This document shows, in pieces, positions 54,594 to 63,566 of a stretch of DNA of 64,000 nucleotides; the first letter of the stretch is position 1, and every line of letters starts with the position of its first letter. The stretch lies in contig NZ_JAAIXZ010000015.1 of assembly GCF_010894435.1 (NCBI RefSeq), positions 124,001 through 188,000 on the forward strand, written 5' to 3'. The DNA is from Pyxidicoccus trucidator. GTDB lineage: Bacteria; Myxococcota; Myxococcia; Myxococcales; Myxococcaceae. The notes below the pieces were generated by a model that did not search any database, was not told the origin of the DNA, and saw nothing but the letters and a program-made list of their open reading frames with translations. A program made the translations under genes and the position numbers.

Positions 54594-55575
54594 ACCGCGT
54601 CGCTGGGTGCTGATGGGTGCGCTGCTCTGGTGCGGCCTGGCCGCGGCCGAGCCGCTGGTGGGCTCCTCGGTGGGCAACGCCGACGCGCTGGTGGCCGAGG
54701 GCACGCGCCTCTACAACAAGAAGCGCTACGCGGACGCGTCGGGCCTGTACCTGAAGGCCACGCGCGCCAACCCCTCGCTGCTGCCGGCGTACCTGGGCCT
54801 GGCCCGGGCGCGCCTGGGCGCGAAGGAAGTCCCGGCCGCCTGCACCGCGTACCGCGCCTACCTGCGCAGCGCCCCCGACATCCAGGACCGCGCCAAGGCG
54901 CAGCGGGAGATGGAGCTGTGCGAGCGCCAGCTCAAGGCGTGGCGCAAGAAGAAGAAGAACAAGGTGCCGCCGGACCTGACGGCGCGCCACGTGGAGCTGA
55001 AGGCCGGCTTCTTCGCCGCGCTGGAGGACGGGAAGCTGGTGGGCCCCGACTCCGCGGGAGAGATGCTGACCACCCTGGTGTCGGAGGGCTACCTGGGCAT
55101 GGACCTGGGGGAGATGGGCCACCGGCTGAACGCCGCGAGCCGCGCGGCGACGGACGACCTGCACCGCCGCGCCCTGGCCGGCGAGACGCTCCCGCCCCAG
55201 CAACTGAACGAGGCGCGCACGCTGTTCGACCTGGCGCGGGACACGGGCGAGCCCTCGGCCCAGGCGACGGCGCAGGCGCCGTTCCTGGAGGGCCTCGCGG
55301 TGCTCCAGGCGGGCGACTCCGCCCGGGCGCAGGGCCTGTTCGCGAAGGCGGCGGCGGCGGCGCCGGACCGCACGGAGTACCGGGTGTGGCGTGCCGCCGC
55401 GCTCCAGCGGGGGGGCGACCTGGGCGGGGCCCTGGCGGTGATGGAGGCGGACCTGCCGACGGACTCGCGCACGGACGTGCTCCGCGCGGAGGTGGCGAAG
55501 CGCAAGTCCCCGGAGGCCGGAGCCCGCGAGCTGGAGCGCATCCTCTTCCAGCGCTACCCCACGGCGGCGCGCTGA
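54583..55575 (+). CDS. Exported TPR protein
   Basis: The ATG at 54583 overlaps the previous gene's end. The 330-residue protein has a signal peptide (WVLMGALLWCGLAAAEP). TPR-type helices follow (ADALVAEGTRLYNKKRYADA, LLPAYLGLARARLGAKEVP) and further helical pairs to the end. A basic KKKKNKVPPD linker occurs near residue 125. It probably works with the upstream PEGA/barrel protein as an envelope scaffold. No enzymatic motif is present. Confidence 0.8.
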   Translation: MRSEPRRWVLMGALLWCGLAAAEPLVGSSVGNADALVAEGTRLYNKKRYADASGLYLKATRANPSLLPAYLGLARARLGAKEVPAACTAYRAYLRSAPDIQDRAKAQREMELCERQLKAWRKKKKNKVPPDLTARHVELKAGFFAALEDGKLVGPDSAGEMLTTLVSEGYLGMDLGEMGHRLNAASRAATDDLHRRALAGETLPPQQLNEARTLFDLARDTGEPSAQATAQAPFLEGLAVLQAGDSARAQGLFAKAAAAAPDRTEYRVWRAAALQRGGDLGGALAVMEADLPTDSRTDVLRAEVAKRKSPEAGARELERILFQRYPTAAR

Positions 55576-55579
55576 CATC

Positions 55580-57490
55580 ATGGCCCTCTACATCTGCCAG
55601 CGGTGCGAGGCGCAGTACGAGACCTGGGGCGGCTCATGCCCCGCGTGCAGCGGCACCGAGCTGCTGACGGTGGCGCAGCCGGTGGACCGGATGCTGGGCC
55701 GCATCGTCCACGGCCGCTACCGCATCCTCCGCAGGCTGGGCCAGGGCGGCATGGGCTCGGTGTACCTGGCGGAGCAGGTGGGCATCGGCCAGCAGGTCGC
55801 GATGAAGTTCCTCAACAGCGGCCTGTCGTTGGACCCGGACGTCGCGCGGCGCTTCCTCAACGAGGCCAAGAGCTACGCACGCGTGGCGCACCCCAACGCG
55901 GTGACGCTGCACGACTTCGGGCAGGACGAGGAGGGCACGCTCTACATCTCCATGGAGTACGTGGAGGGAGACGACCTCAAGCGCCTGCTGGCCAACGCGG
56001 GGCGGCTGGCGGTGCACGAGGCCGCGGACATCATCCTCCAGGTGGCGGACGTGCTGGCCTACGCGCACGCGCGCCAGGTGGTGCACCGTGACTTGAAGCC
56101 GGAGAACGTCATGGTCCGGCAGGGCATGCGGGGCTGGCACGTGAAGGTGCTGGACTTCGGCATCGCCCGCATCAGTGACGGCGCCACGAGGCTGACGGTG
56201 CAGGGCGCGGTGGCGGGCACGCCCCGGTACATGTCTCCCGAGCAGGCCATGGGCCTGGACGTGGACGCGCGCGCGGACATCTACGCGGTGGGCGTGGTGC
56301 TCTTCGAGCTGCTCACCGGGCACCAGCCCTTCGACGGGACGAGCGTCGCCGAAATCATGCAGAAGCAGGTGAACCAGCCCATGCCCCACCTGGGGGACGT
56401 GGTGCCGGACCTGCAGCTGCCGGCCATCGACGCGGTCATCCAGAAGGCGACGGCGAAGAAGCGCGTGGAGCGCTACGCGACGATGGAGGCCTTCGCCTCG
56501 GACCTGAGCAACGCGCTGCCCACGCTGACCAACCGCAAGCCCATCAGCGGCGTGAATCCGGTGGTGAAGGGCGCGCCGGCCGAGGAGAGCAGCTCGGGCA
56601 CGCTCGTCTACGGCGATGGCTCGGAGGCCACGCTGGTGCGGGGCGCCGCCGTCGTCCCCAAGCCGGGGCACGGGGGGCAGTACAACACGGGCCGGATGGC
56701 GCCGATTCCGCTGACGCAGCCCGCGCCCTCGGCGCAGGCCGGCTTCGACAAGACAGCGCACGCGGCCTCGCCGTACGCGCCGCCGAAGCGCTCACACACG
56801 GGCCTGGCGATGGGCATTGGCATGGCCGCGGTGCTGCTCCTGGGCGGCGCCGGCGTGGTGGCCATCCGGGGCCAGGGCGGGGCGGTGTCCCCTGCCCCGT
56901 CCACGCCAGGGCTGGAAGCCGCCGTCGCTCCGGAAGCGCCCACGTCGCCGGCGGGGCACCCTCCGCCGGACGGGCACCCGCCACCGCCCAGGCACCCGCC
57001 GCCGCCCGGGCACCCGCCGCCGCCCGGCCCCCCGCCGCTGGCCGGGCACCCGCCGCCGCCCGGGCACCCGCCGCCAGCCGAGCCCCCGCCCCCGTCCGAG
57101 CCCACGGAGGAACAGGCCGTGGCGAACACTGGCTCCGAGGAAGCACAGCGGGAGCGGGCCAGGAATCGGCTCATCGAGATTGGCGACGACTTCGCGAACG
57201 GCGAGCTGGACAAGGCGCTCCAGAAGTTCGAGCGGGCCCGGGAGCTGGAGCTGGACGCCGTGGAGCCGAAGCTGGCGGAGCTGGGCCGGAAGATGGAGGA
57301 CGTCTCGAAGCGGCTGGCCCGTGCACGTGGCATGGAGAATGACGGCGACTGTGAGAAGGCCATCAAGCTCTACAAGGCGCTGAAGAAGGACTACGCCAGC
57401 CGCACCCCGACAGACAAGGGCATCCGGCGCTGGGCAGTCCAGGGCCTCCAGCGCTGCCAGGACAACCTCCCGCCCGAGACCGCCAACTAG
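55580..57490 (+). CDS. Ser/Thr kinase with N-terminal zinc ribbon and proline-rich outer region
   Basis: The 636-residue protein opens with a zinc ribbon ([18 protein letters not shown]). The kinase has [18 protein letters not shown] (Lys), [16 protein letters not shown] and [13 protein letters not shown] (about residues 48-315). A linker and one membrane helix follow ([18 protein letters not shown], about 413-430). A long Pro/Gly/His stretch with repeated HPPPPG leads to an alpha-helical end (about 530-636) rich in Glu/Arg that looks TPR-like. It ends an operon with envelope proteins, so they are plausible substrates or ligands. The Pro-rich span may cross peptidoglycan. Confidence 0.93.
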   Translation: MALYICQRCEAQYETWGGSCPACSGTELLTVAQPVDRMLGRIVHGRYRILRRLGQGGMGSVYLAEQVGIGQQVAMKFLNSGLSLDPDVARRFLNEAKSYARVAHPNAVTLHDFGQDEEGTLYISMEYVEGDDLKRLLANAGRLAVHEAADIILQVADVLAYAHARQVVHRDLKPENVMVRQGMRGWHVKVLDFGIARISDGATRLTVQGAVAGTPRYMSPEQAMGLDVDARADIYAVGVVLFELLTGHQPFDGTSVAEIMQKQVNQPMPHLGDVVPDLQLPAIDAVIQKATAKKRVERYATMEAFASDLSNALPTLTNRKPISGVNPVVKGAPAEESSSGTLVYGDGSEATLVRGAAVVPKPGHGGQYNTGRMAPIPLTQPAPSAQAGFDKTAHAASPYAPPKRSHTGLAMGIGMAAVLLLGGAGVVAIRGQGGAVSPAPSTPGLEAAVAPEAPTSPAGHPPPDGHPPPPRHPPPPGHPPPPGPPPLAGHPPPPGHPPPAEPPPPSEPTEEQAVANTGSEEAQRERARNRLIEIGDDFANGELDKALQKFERARELELDAVEPKLAELGRKMEDVSKRLARARGMENDGDCEKAIKLYKALKKDYASRTPTDKGIRRWAVQGLQRCQDNLPPETAN

Positions 57491-57492
57491 CC

Positions 57493-57511
57493 CGAGGGCT
57501 TCCGGCCCTCG
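57493..57511 (+). other. Short hairpin after the kinase gene
   Basis: CGAGGGC and GCCCTCG pair around a TTCCG loop between the kinase stop and the DUF4291 start 28 bp on. No T-run follows, so it may attenuate or protect the transcript end rather than terminate. Confidence 0.4.
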
Positions 57512-57518
57512 TCCGTCC

Positions 57519-58109
57519 ATGCCCGGCACCCGAGAGATACGCGCCGACCACGACCGCGTATCCATCGTGATGTACCAGGCGTATCCGGACGCCATCGCGG
57601 ACGTGGCGGTGAAGCAGCAGAAGTTCGGCCCGCCCTTCTCGGTGGGCCGGATGACGTGGATAAAGCCGAGCTTCCTGTGGCTCATGCACCGCTCGAACTG
57701 GGGCCGCAAGAGCGGGCAGGAGCGGACGCTCGCGGTGCGCATCCGGCGCGAGGGCTGGCACGAGGCGCTGAGCCTCGCGGTGCTCACCGCCTTCGAGCCC
57801 CGCGTCCACGGCACGCCCGAGGCCTGGCGCCGCGCCTTCGAGTCCGCGTCCGTCCACGTGCAGTGGGACCCGGAGCGCACGTTGCGAGGCGCCGGCCTCC
57901 CGCATGACAGCATCCAGGTGGGCCTGGGGCGCACTGTCATCTCCCGCTTCGTGGAGGCGTGGACCGTCTCCATCGAGGACCTCACACCGCGCGTCCAGAA
58001 GATGCGCCGCCTGCTCGACGAGGGGCGCGCGGACCAGGCCGCCCGCCTGTGCCCGCCCGAGCGCGTCTACCCCGTGCCCGTGGAGCTCGCGCAGCGCCTG
58101 GGGATGTAG
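57519..58109 (+). CDS. DUF4291 family protein
   Basis: The 196-residue protein has the DUF4291 landmarks: [56 protein letters not shown] and [11 protein letters not shown], with a late [13 protein letters not shown]. The family is widespread and uncharacterised. There is no signal or membrane segment. It lies 28 bp downstream of the kinase and may be on the same transcript. Confidence 0.9.
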   Translation: MPGTREIRADHDRVSIVMYQAYPDAIADVAVKQQKFGPPFSVGRMTWIKPSFLWLMHRSNWGRKSGQERTLAVRIRREGWHEALSLAVLTAFEPRVHGTPEAWRRAFESASVHVQWDPERTLRGAGLPHDSIQVGLGRTVISRFVEAWTVSIEDLTPRVQKMRRLLDEGRADQAARLCPPERVYPVPVELAQRLGM

Positions 58110-58131
58110 TCCGACGCGAGGCGCTGCCCAT

Positions 58132-58973
58132 TCAGTGCGCCTTGAGGATGACGTGCCCGCGCCTCGGTGGCCGGAGTCCTCGCCTGGGGACGCAGCGGCC
58201 GCGCCTCGGGGGCCGGAGTCCTCGCCTGGGGACGCAGTGCCCGCGCCTCGGGGGCCGGAGTCTTCGCCTGGGGACGCAGTGCCCGCGCCTCGGGGGCCGG
58301 AGTCTTCGCCAGACGGAGTGCCCGCGCCTCGGGGGCCGGAGTCTCCTTCGCGCACCAGGGCACGCCAGAGGGCACGCGCCGGGGCAAGCACTTCGGCTTC
58401 GCCCACCTTCTCGCCCTGCTGCGCCGCGCGCGCCAATTCCAGCAGCGCGCCCCACACCAGCCCCTCGCCCAGTTGGGCACAGCCGGGTGCCAGCGCCCCC
58501 TCATGCGCGCCCTTCTCCAGCACCTGGCGCACCAGCGCCCGCGTCGCCCCACCGTACGACTGCTGCGGGATGAGCGCCCCGGCCACCCGTGGCGCGGGAG
58601 CGGGGGGCGAGTGCGGCCCATACGCCTGCGCATGCCAGTGCAGAAAGGTGAAGTTGAAGAGGCCCGGATGCCTCAGCGCCCACCTGGCCAGCTCCCACCA
58701 GAAGGTGAGGAAGGCCTGGGCGAAGTCCACCCCCGGCCTGCCGTGCTTCAACAGGAAGGCCACCTCCACGTGGTAGCTCAGCTCCTTCTCGGTGAAGTCG
58801 CGCACTGCCAGAGCCAGGCCCAGCTTGCTGCCGTAACGCCGGTACAGCGAGCCCACCGACATCCGCATGGCCTCGGCCAGCCCCGCGGCCTGCACGTTGT
58901 CGTAGCCCCGCCGCGCCAACAGCGCCGCCGCCTCGCGCATGGACTCGGCGTGCATCATCTCCAGGAAATCCAT
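58132..58973 (-). CDS. TetR-family regulator with minisatellite-extended C-terminus
   Basis: The ATG at 58973 (MDFLEMMHAE) starts a helix-turn-helix region (AAALLARRGYDNVQAAGLAEAMRMSVGSLYRRYGSK) typical of TetR/AcrR proteins. A ligand domain of about 150 residues ends near ALWRALVREG. From about 58344 the frame enters copies of a 42-bp repeat coding GEDSGPRGAGTAS. No stop occurs in this frame until 57363, deep in the antisense of DUF4291. The neighbouring frame stops at 58132 after VILKAH. I set the limit there, assuming the repeat shifted the original end, so the true C-terminus is uncertain. The target is unknown. Confidence 0.6.
58156..58344. repeat. 42-bp minisatellite at the TetR 3' end
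   Basis: About four and a half copies of a 42-bp unit (14 codons) including CGCGCCTCGGGGGCCGGAGT, with few differences. One later copy is shortened by three bases. Expansion in codon multiples keeps the TetR frame open. Confidence 0.85.
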
Positions 58974-59112
58974 CCCCCTCCCCCTTCCCGCCCCTCGGGC
59001 GATTGGCTGCCGCGAACGAGACGTCCTTCCGCTTCGCTCCCCTCGGGAGAGGAGCCTCCGCGGAAGGAACGTTCCTTCCACCGGCACCTGTCTACCGGGT
59101 GGGTCCGACATC

Positions 59113-59532
59113 GGGTGACTCCTCCGGCAACGCCCCGGGTGGTGGGCCCGACACCGGGTGGCTCCCCCAGCAACGCCCTGGGTGGTGGGCCCGACATGGG
59201 GTGACGCGCCCAGCAACGCCCCGGGTTGTGGGCCCGACACCGGGTGACTCCTCCAGCAACGCGCCGGGTTGTGGGCCCGACACCGGGTGACTCCCCCAGA
59301 AACGAGCCGGGTGGTGGGCCCGACATGGGGTGACGCGCCCAGCAACGCCCCGGATGGTGGCCCCACCATGGGGTGACTCCCCCAGAAACGCCCTGGGTGG
59401 TGGGCCCGGCATGAGGTGACGCGCCCAGCAACGCCCCGGATGGTGGCCCCACCATGGGGTGACGTCCCCAGAAATGCTCCGGCCTGTGGGCCCGACATGA
59501 GGTGACGCCCCAGCAACGCCCCGGGCAGTAGG
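59113..59532. repeat. 43-bp tandem array, about ten copies
   Basis: About ten units of 43 bp, each with GGGTGACKC, CCAGCAACGCCCCGGG and GTGGGCCCGACA cores, fill the gap between the TetR start (58973) and the SDR gene's end (59757). 43 is not a multiple of three, so the frame changes at every unit and a coding role is unlikely. Sub-variants alternate (ACTCCTCC, ACGCGCCC, ACTCCCCC). There are no unique spacers, so it is not CRISPR. Confidence 0.9.
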
Positions 59533-59756
59533 CCCTTGCGGCTCTCCGGGAGCAGCGGTGTTTCGCCCGAGGGCCATGGGAGCCTGGCGAGGCCCTCCGG
59601 AGTCGGCGCGCTTGGATGTGCCACGCGGAAGGCGAGCCCCGGCGAAGGGGCTCCGCAACCAACACCTGTCGGCCAGGCCACCCGGCAGGCCTTCCCAGCG
59701 AGAGCGCTTCGGCGGCCTGCCGCGTTCCGCACTCCCGGCCGGATGCGCAAGTCGCG

Positions 59757-60509
59757 TCAGAGCCGGGTCATCCCGCCATCAACGACGATTTCCTCGCCCG
59801 TCATGAAGGAGGAGTCCTCCGAGGCAAGGAACAGCGCGGCCCGGGCGATTTCCTCGGGCCTGCCCATGCGCTTCAGCGGAATCCGGGCGATGAGGGCCCG
59901 CTCGATGGCCGCCACGTCCTCGGGTGCCCGCCCGCCCTTCGAGATGATGCCCGAGTCCGTCGGGCCCGGGCTGACGGCGTTGACGCGCACGCCGTACTCC
60001 AGGAACTCGGCCGCGGCCGTGCGAGCCAGGGAGCGCAACGCGGCCTTCGACGCGGCGTAGGCGCTCGTCCCCGGCATGCCCATGCTGTTCGTCATCGAGG
60101 TATTGAGGACGACGGTGCCGCCCCGGCGGAACACGGGCAGCGCGGCGCGAAGCGCGAGCCACGGCCCCTTCACGTTGATGCGGAAGACTTCGTCGAACGT
60201 CGCCTCGTCCATGGAGAGCAACGGGGCGGACCTTGAGATTCCAGCGTTCAGGAACAGCACATCCAGCCCGCCGAGCTCGCGCTTCACGTACTCGAACAGG
60301 GAGCGGACCTGGGAACCGTCGGCCACGTCCGACTTCACCACGTCGGCGATGCCCCGTAGCTCGACGCGGGCCCTCTCTACCGATTCGGCTGTCGAGCCCG
60401 TCACCACCACCCGAGCTCCCTCCTCGTGGAACAGCTTCGCGGCCGCGAGCCCGATTCCGCTCGTCCCGCCCGTGATGACCGCCACCCTTCCCTCCAGCTT
60501 CTTCGCCAT
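59757..60509 (-). CDS. Short-chain dehydrogenase/reductase
   Basis: The 250-residue protein has the nucleotide motif TGGTSGIG (about residues 13-20), LFLNAGIS, the catalytic Ser region NTSMTNS and the YAASK motif (Tyr and Lys). PGPTDSG and VDGGMTRL complete the classical SDR fold. An NADP(H)-dependent oxidoreductase for small carbonyl compounds is likely; substrate unknown. It starts after GGAGCGGGTC and lies downstream of a co-directional TetR gene with an operator-like site between them, so that regulator probably controls it. Confidence 0.93.
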   Translation of the reverse strand: MAKKLEGRVAVITGGTSGIGLAAAKLFHEEGARVVVTGSTAESVERARVELRGIADVVKSDVADGSQVRSLFEYVKRELGGLDVLFLNAGISRSAPLLSMDEATFDEVFRINVKGPWLALRAALPVFRRGGTVVLNTSMTNSMGMPGTSAYAASKAALRSLARTAAAEFLEYGVRVNAVSPGPTDSGIISKGGRAPEDVAAIERALIARIPLKRMGRPEEIARAALFLASEDSSFMTGEEIVVDGGMTRL

Positions 60510-60526
60510 GACCCGCTCCTTTTTCA

Positions 60527-60538
60527 GACCAATCAGTC
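60527..60538. promoter_or_regulatory. Operator-like site before the SDR gene
   Basis: GACCAATCAGTC, an imperfect dyad 18 bp before the SDR start, matches 61187-61198 upstream of the TetR gene at 10 of 12 positions (GACCA..CAGTC). AT-rich flanks are also shared (TCTATTAA, TCAATAAA). A TetR operator is the natural reading. Confidence 0.5.
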
Positions 60539-60585
60539 TATTAACGGCCGAACGAACGCGTGCCCCCGCCTCCGGCGGTCAGCAC

Positions 60586-61164
60586 CTATTCGAGCGCTTG
60601 CAGTGAGATGCGAGCAATGTCGCGGAGCGCCGCGGATTTCGGGTCCGCCGTGGCGGCAACGCGGAGCCCCTGGAGCGCGCCCACGAGGAAACGAGCGAGG
60701 GCCCGGGTGTCCTTGGAAGGCGCCAGCTCGCCCCGCTCACGCGACTGTTCGAGCGCGCGGAAGAAGATGGCCTCCAGGCCCCGCTGCCGCGCCGCGATGC
60801 TCTTCGCGAGCTCACGGTCATGCGGAGCCAGTTCCACCACGGCGCTGACGCCCATGCAGCCGCGACGCTTCTCGGACTCGCTCTCGTCGACGATGCTCTC
60901 GAAGATGTCCCGGAAGGCGCGCGTCACGGAAGGCGCGGTCTCCAGGCACGAGCGCAGCTGGTCCACCCGGTGGGTCTCGTACCGGTCCAGCGCCTCGAGG
61001 AACAGCGCGTGCTTGTCGCCAAAGGTGTCATAGAGGCTCTGCCTGGCGATGCCCATGGCCTCGAGCAGCTCGCTCAGCGACGTTGCCTCGTAGCCCTTGT
61101 CCCAGAAGACCTGCATCGCCCGGTCGAGCGCTTCCTCACGGTCGAATTCCTTGGTCCGCGCCAT
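60586..61164 (-). CDS. TetR-family regulator, likely controls the SDR gene
   Basis: The ATG at 61164 (MARTKEFDRE) gives 192 residues. The helix-turn-helix is at ATSLSELLEAMGIARQSLYDTFG (about 29-51). The C-terminal domain has RGCMGVSAVVELAPHD, as in NemR/YxaF-like regulators where the Cys can sense electrophiles. It precedes the SDR gene by 76 bp on the same strand, and both starts carry the same 12-bp site. This fits autoregulation and derepression by the enzyme's substrate. Confidence 0.9.
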   Translation of the reverse strand: MARTKEFDREEALDRAMQVFWDKGYEATSLSELLEAMGIARQSLYDTFGDKHALFLEALDRYETHRVDQLRSCLETAPSVTRAFRDIFESIVDESESEKRRGCMGVSAVVELAPHDRELAKSIAARQRGLEAIFFRALEQSRERGELAPSKDTRALARFLVGALQGLRVAATADPKSAALRDIARISLQALE

Positions 61165-61186
61165 GCCGTCATGGGTAATGAATCCG

Positions 61187-61198
61187 GACCATCCAGTC
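61187..61198. promoter_or_regulatory. Operator-like site before the TetR gene
   Basis: GACCATCCAGTC lies 23 bp upstream of the TetR start. It shares 10 of 12 bases with the site before the SDR gene, so the regulator probably represses its own gene too. Confidence 0.5.
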
Positions 61199-61326
61199 AA
61201 TAAATACGGCCTCCGCTCCGCCGGGGCGGCCGAATCGGCGAGGACAGGTCAGCAGGCCAGCCCGTATTCCAGGCAGCGCGGTGCGAGAGTCCCAGGCCTG
61301 GGGCCTGGAGTGCTTCGTGTCCTACC

Positions 61327-61515
61327 TCACGGGCGTGAGCCGGGCTCCGACAGCTGGGAGTCCCACCAGCGCGGCAGGCTGTCATCCGCGGGGAGTGAAC
61401 AGCCTGTCCGCTCCTTGAGGAGCCTGATGGCGTAGAGGTGCTGTCTGGCGAGGAGCAGGGAGTCCACCGCTTCGAGCGCATCCGCTGGGAGGGCCTGGGT
61501 GATGCGATTCGTCAT
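61327..61515 (-). CDS. 62-residue helical protein
   Basis: The ATG at 61515 starts MTNRITQALPADALEAVDSL, followed by LARQHLYAIRLLKERTGCSL, a pattern like the small proteins with an L7/L12-C-terminal-like AIRxxRExTGCSLxEA motif. A short Trp-containing tail ends it. No signal. It is a plausible small gene with no known function. Confidence 0.5.
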   Translation of the reverse strand: MTNRITQALPADALEAVDSLLLARQHLYAIRLLKERTGCSLPADDSLPRWWDSQLSEPGSRP

Positions 61516-61605
61516 CCCTGAAGCGTATTCCCTGGAGGGGAATGCCCAAACGAGCCGCCTCCAGGAATGGGTAGGAACTCCTGGACGTCGCGGCGCCACA
61601 GTCCC

Positions 61606-61641
61606 TCAACCATGGGTTGAAAGTCCCAGCACCCCATGGTT
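61606..61641. promoter_or_regulatory. Nested dyads upstream of the small gene
   Basis: TCAACC-ATG-GGTTGA (61606-61620) is a perfect 6+3+6 dyad. Its half AACCATGGG also pairs with CCCATGGTT at 61633-61641. It lies between the end of the alcohol dehydrogenase gene and the start of the 62-residue gene, where an operator or hairpin could act. Confidence 0.35.
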
Positions 61642-61671
61642 CATTCAACCAGCCGCCCTGCCCCAACAGGC

Positions 61672-62730
61672 TCAGGGCGTGACGACGAGGCGGATGGGGT
61701 TGCCCTCCTTCTTCACGAGCCGCTCCACGCCGCGAGCGACGTCCTCCAGCGGCAGCGTCGCCGTCACGGAGCGGGACACGTCCAGGCGCTTCGTGCCCAC
61801 CAGCGTCACCAGCTCGTCCAGGTGCTTCTTCTCGTAGCCGAGGTGTCCGAGCATCGCGTGGGACTGGACGCCGAACACGACGCCCGGCCCCAATTGGATG
61901 GGCTCGGGTGAGAGGCCCACCATCACCGCACGGCCGTGGCGGCCGAGGCATGAGGCGGCCTGGGCCAGCACGCTGTTCGCGCCCACCAGGTCCACCGCCA
62001 CGTCCAGGCCCAGCCCGCCGGTGTACTGGAACACCTTCTTCCTCAACTCCGGCATGCGCGGGTCGAACGACGCGTCCGCGCCGAACTCGAGGGCCCGCGC
62101 GCGTGCCGCCTCGTTCGTGTCGAAGGCGAGGATGGGCGCCGCACCCACCATGCGCGCAATCTGCACCGCATGGACGCCCAGGCCCCCAATCCCCCACAGC
62201 CCGATGGACTGCGCGGGGCGCAGCTGTGCGCGCTCCACCAGGCCCGCGTACGGCGTGGCCACGGCGTCCGCGAGGATGGCGGCCTGCTCGAAGGGCAGGT
62301 GGTCGGGAATCGTGGACAGCGCGAAGTACGGCACGACGACGTACTCGGCCCAGGCGCCGTCGTAGTGGAAGCCCATGATTTGAAAGGCGAGGCACTCCTG
62401 GAGCCGGCCGTTGGCGCACTTCACGCAGCGCCCGCACGGCCTGCCCCCGGCCATGGCGACGCGGTGCCCCGGCTCCCAGTGCGGCGGCACTCCGGGCCCC
62501 ACCTCGTCGACGACGCCGGAGGCCTCGTGCCCCGGAGTCACCACGGGCAACGGGGACTTCAGCGAGCCGTCGAGGAGGTGCGCATCCGAGAGGCAGATGC
62601 CACAGGCTTTCACCCGCACCCGCACCTCACCCGGGCCGGGCGTGGGCACCGGCACGTCCTGCACTGTCAGGGTCCGGGCGGCGGTATCGAAGCGCGCGGC
62701 CCGCATCATCCGCTGGTGGGCACCACTCAT
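61672..62730 (-). CDS. Zinc-dependent alcohol dehydrogenase (MDR family)
   Basis: The 352-residue protein starts at 62730 behind CAGGAGGAGC. The catalytic zinc ligands are in KACGICLSDAHLL (Cys) and TPGHEASGVV (His-Glu). The structural zinc site is CGRCVKCANGRLQEC, and the Rossmann motif is GIGGLGVHAV. It is close to threonine/alcohol dehydrogenases of the medium-chain family. It oxidises an alcohol with NAD(P); substrate unknown. All metal ligands are present. Confidence 0.94.
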   Translation of the reverse strand: MSGAHQRMMRAARFDTAARTLTVQDVPVPTPGPGEVRVRVKACGICLSDAHLLDGSLKSPLPVVTPGHEASGVVDEVGPGVPPHWEPGHRVAMAGGRPCGRCVKCANGRLQECLAFQIMGFHYDGAWAEYVVVPYFALSTIPDHLPFEQAAILADAVATPYAGLVERAQLRPAQSIGLWGIGGLGVHAVQIARMVGAAPILAFDTNEAARARALEFGADASFDPRMPELRKKVFQYTGGLGLDVAVDLVGANSVLAQAASCLGRHGRAVMVGLSPEPIQLGPGVVFGVQSHAMLGHLGYEKKHLDELVTLVGTKRLDVSRSVTATLPLEDVARGVERLVKKEGNPIRLVVTP

Positions 62731-63057
62731 GGTCAGCTCCTCCTGGCAGCAGCGTTCGTCCCCAGCGGGCGGGCGCCAACCGGCGATGGAGCGCGACGGG
62801 AGCCGTCAGCCCGCCGAGCCCCGGGCAGGCCGGATGCTAGTAGCGTTCATGGAAGTCGTGGGCGAGGAACGCAGACGCGAGCGCTCAGCCTCGAACATCC
62901 GCATCGCTGTTTCGCAGAGCGGAACCGACAACTGCAGCGGCGCTGGCCCCGCTCCTGGCTCCCGCGCGTGCGCTGTCAGGCGCCTGCTCGCAAGGAGGAC
63001 AGGCGGGCCTCAAGAGTGCGCCTGCCTGCCATGACCACCAGTGCATAGCGTGAGCGC
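62731..63057. other. Intergenic region without a gene
   Basis: A 327-bp spacer between the divergent alcohol dehydrogenase and DUF962 genes. No convincing reading frame, repeat or RNA was seen; it presumably holds both promoters. Confidence 0.5.
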
Positions 63058-63360
63058 ATGCTCGGCAACCGCACTTCGGAAGAGTGGATCTCGGAGTACT
63101 CGAAGAGCCACACGCACCCGGTCAACCGCTTCTGTCACACCGTGGGCATCCCGATGATTGCGTCCTCGGTGCCGTTGGCGGTGGCCTCACCCTTCGTCCC
63201 GGGGCTGTGGAAGCTGCCCACGGGGCTCTTCGTGGTGGGTTGGGTCTTCCAGTTCGCGGGCCACGCCTTCGAGCGCAAGCCACCCGAGTTCCTCAAGGAC
63301 TGGCGCTTCCTCTTCGTGGGCCTGCGGTGGTGGGCGGCGAAGGTGTCAGGCCGGGCCTGA
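63058..63360 (+). CDS. Mpo1-like (DUF962) membrane protein
   Basis: The 100-residue protein contains SHTHPVNRFCHTVGIPMI and VGWVFQFAGHAFERKPPEFL, the two His-rich motifs of the DUF962/Mpo1 family, with two hydrophobic helices between and a WRFLFVGLRWW tail. In yeast Mpo1 is an iron-dependent dioxygenase of 2-hydroxy fatty acids; bacterial members probably act on similar lipids. Length is normal for the short bacterial form. Confidence 0.88.
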   Translation: MLGNRTSEEWISEYSKSHTHPVNRFCHTVGIPMIASSVPLAVASPFVPGLWKLPTGLFVVGWVFQFAGHAFERKPPEFLKDWRFLFVGLRWWAAKVSGRA

Positions 63361-63566
63361 CGCCGCTCGGAGCGAGACGATGAAGGGCCTGCGCACCTGG
63401 GTGTGCCGTGCGGTCAGGTCTTCCCCGAACCAACCTGCTGCGTCCCCGGTAGCGTGCGAAATGAAGGAATGGCTCAGGGTCCTGCCGCCGCCACGCGCTT
63501 TGCCCTATGCTTCACAGCCAGTCCTATCCCGTGTGTGCACGGGAGCCTTACGGAAAGTGGCCAGCC

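Noticed and set aside
59113-59532. Possible CRISPR array
   Set aside because: Units are contiguous 43-bp repeats with no unique spacers and no cas operon nearby.
57363-59750. A single 795-codon gene on the minus strand
   Set aside because: The frame runs through the 43-bp array, the TetR start and the DUF4291 antisense; only the TetR portion is protein-like.
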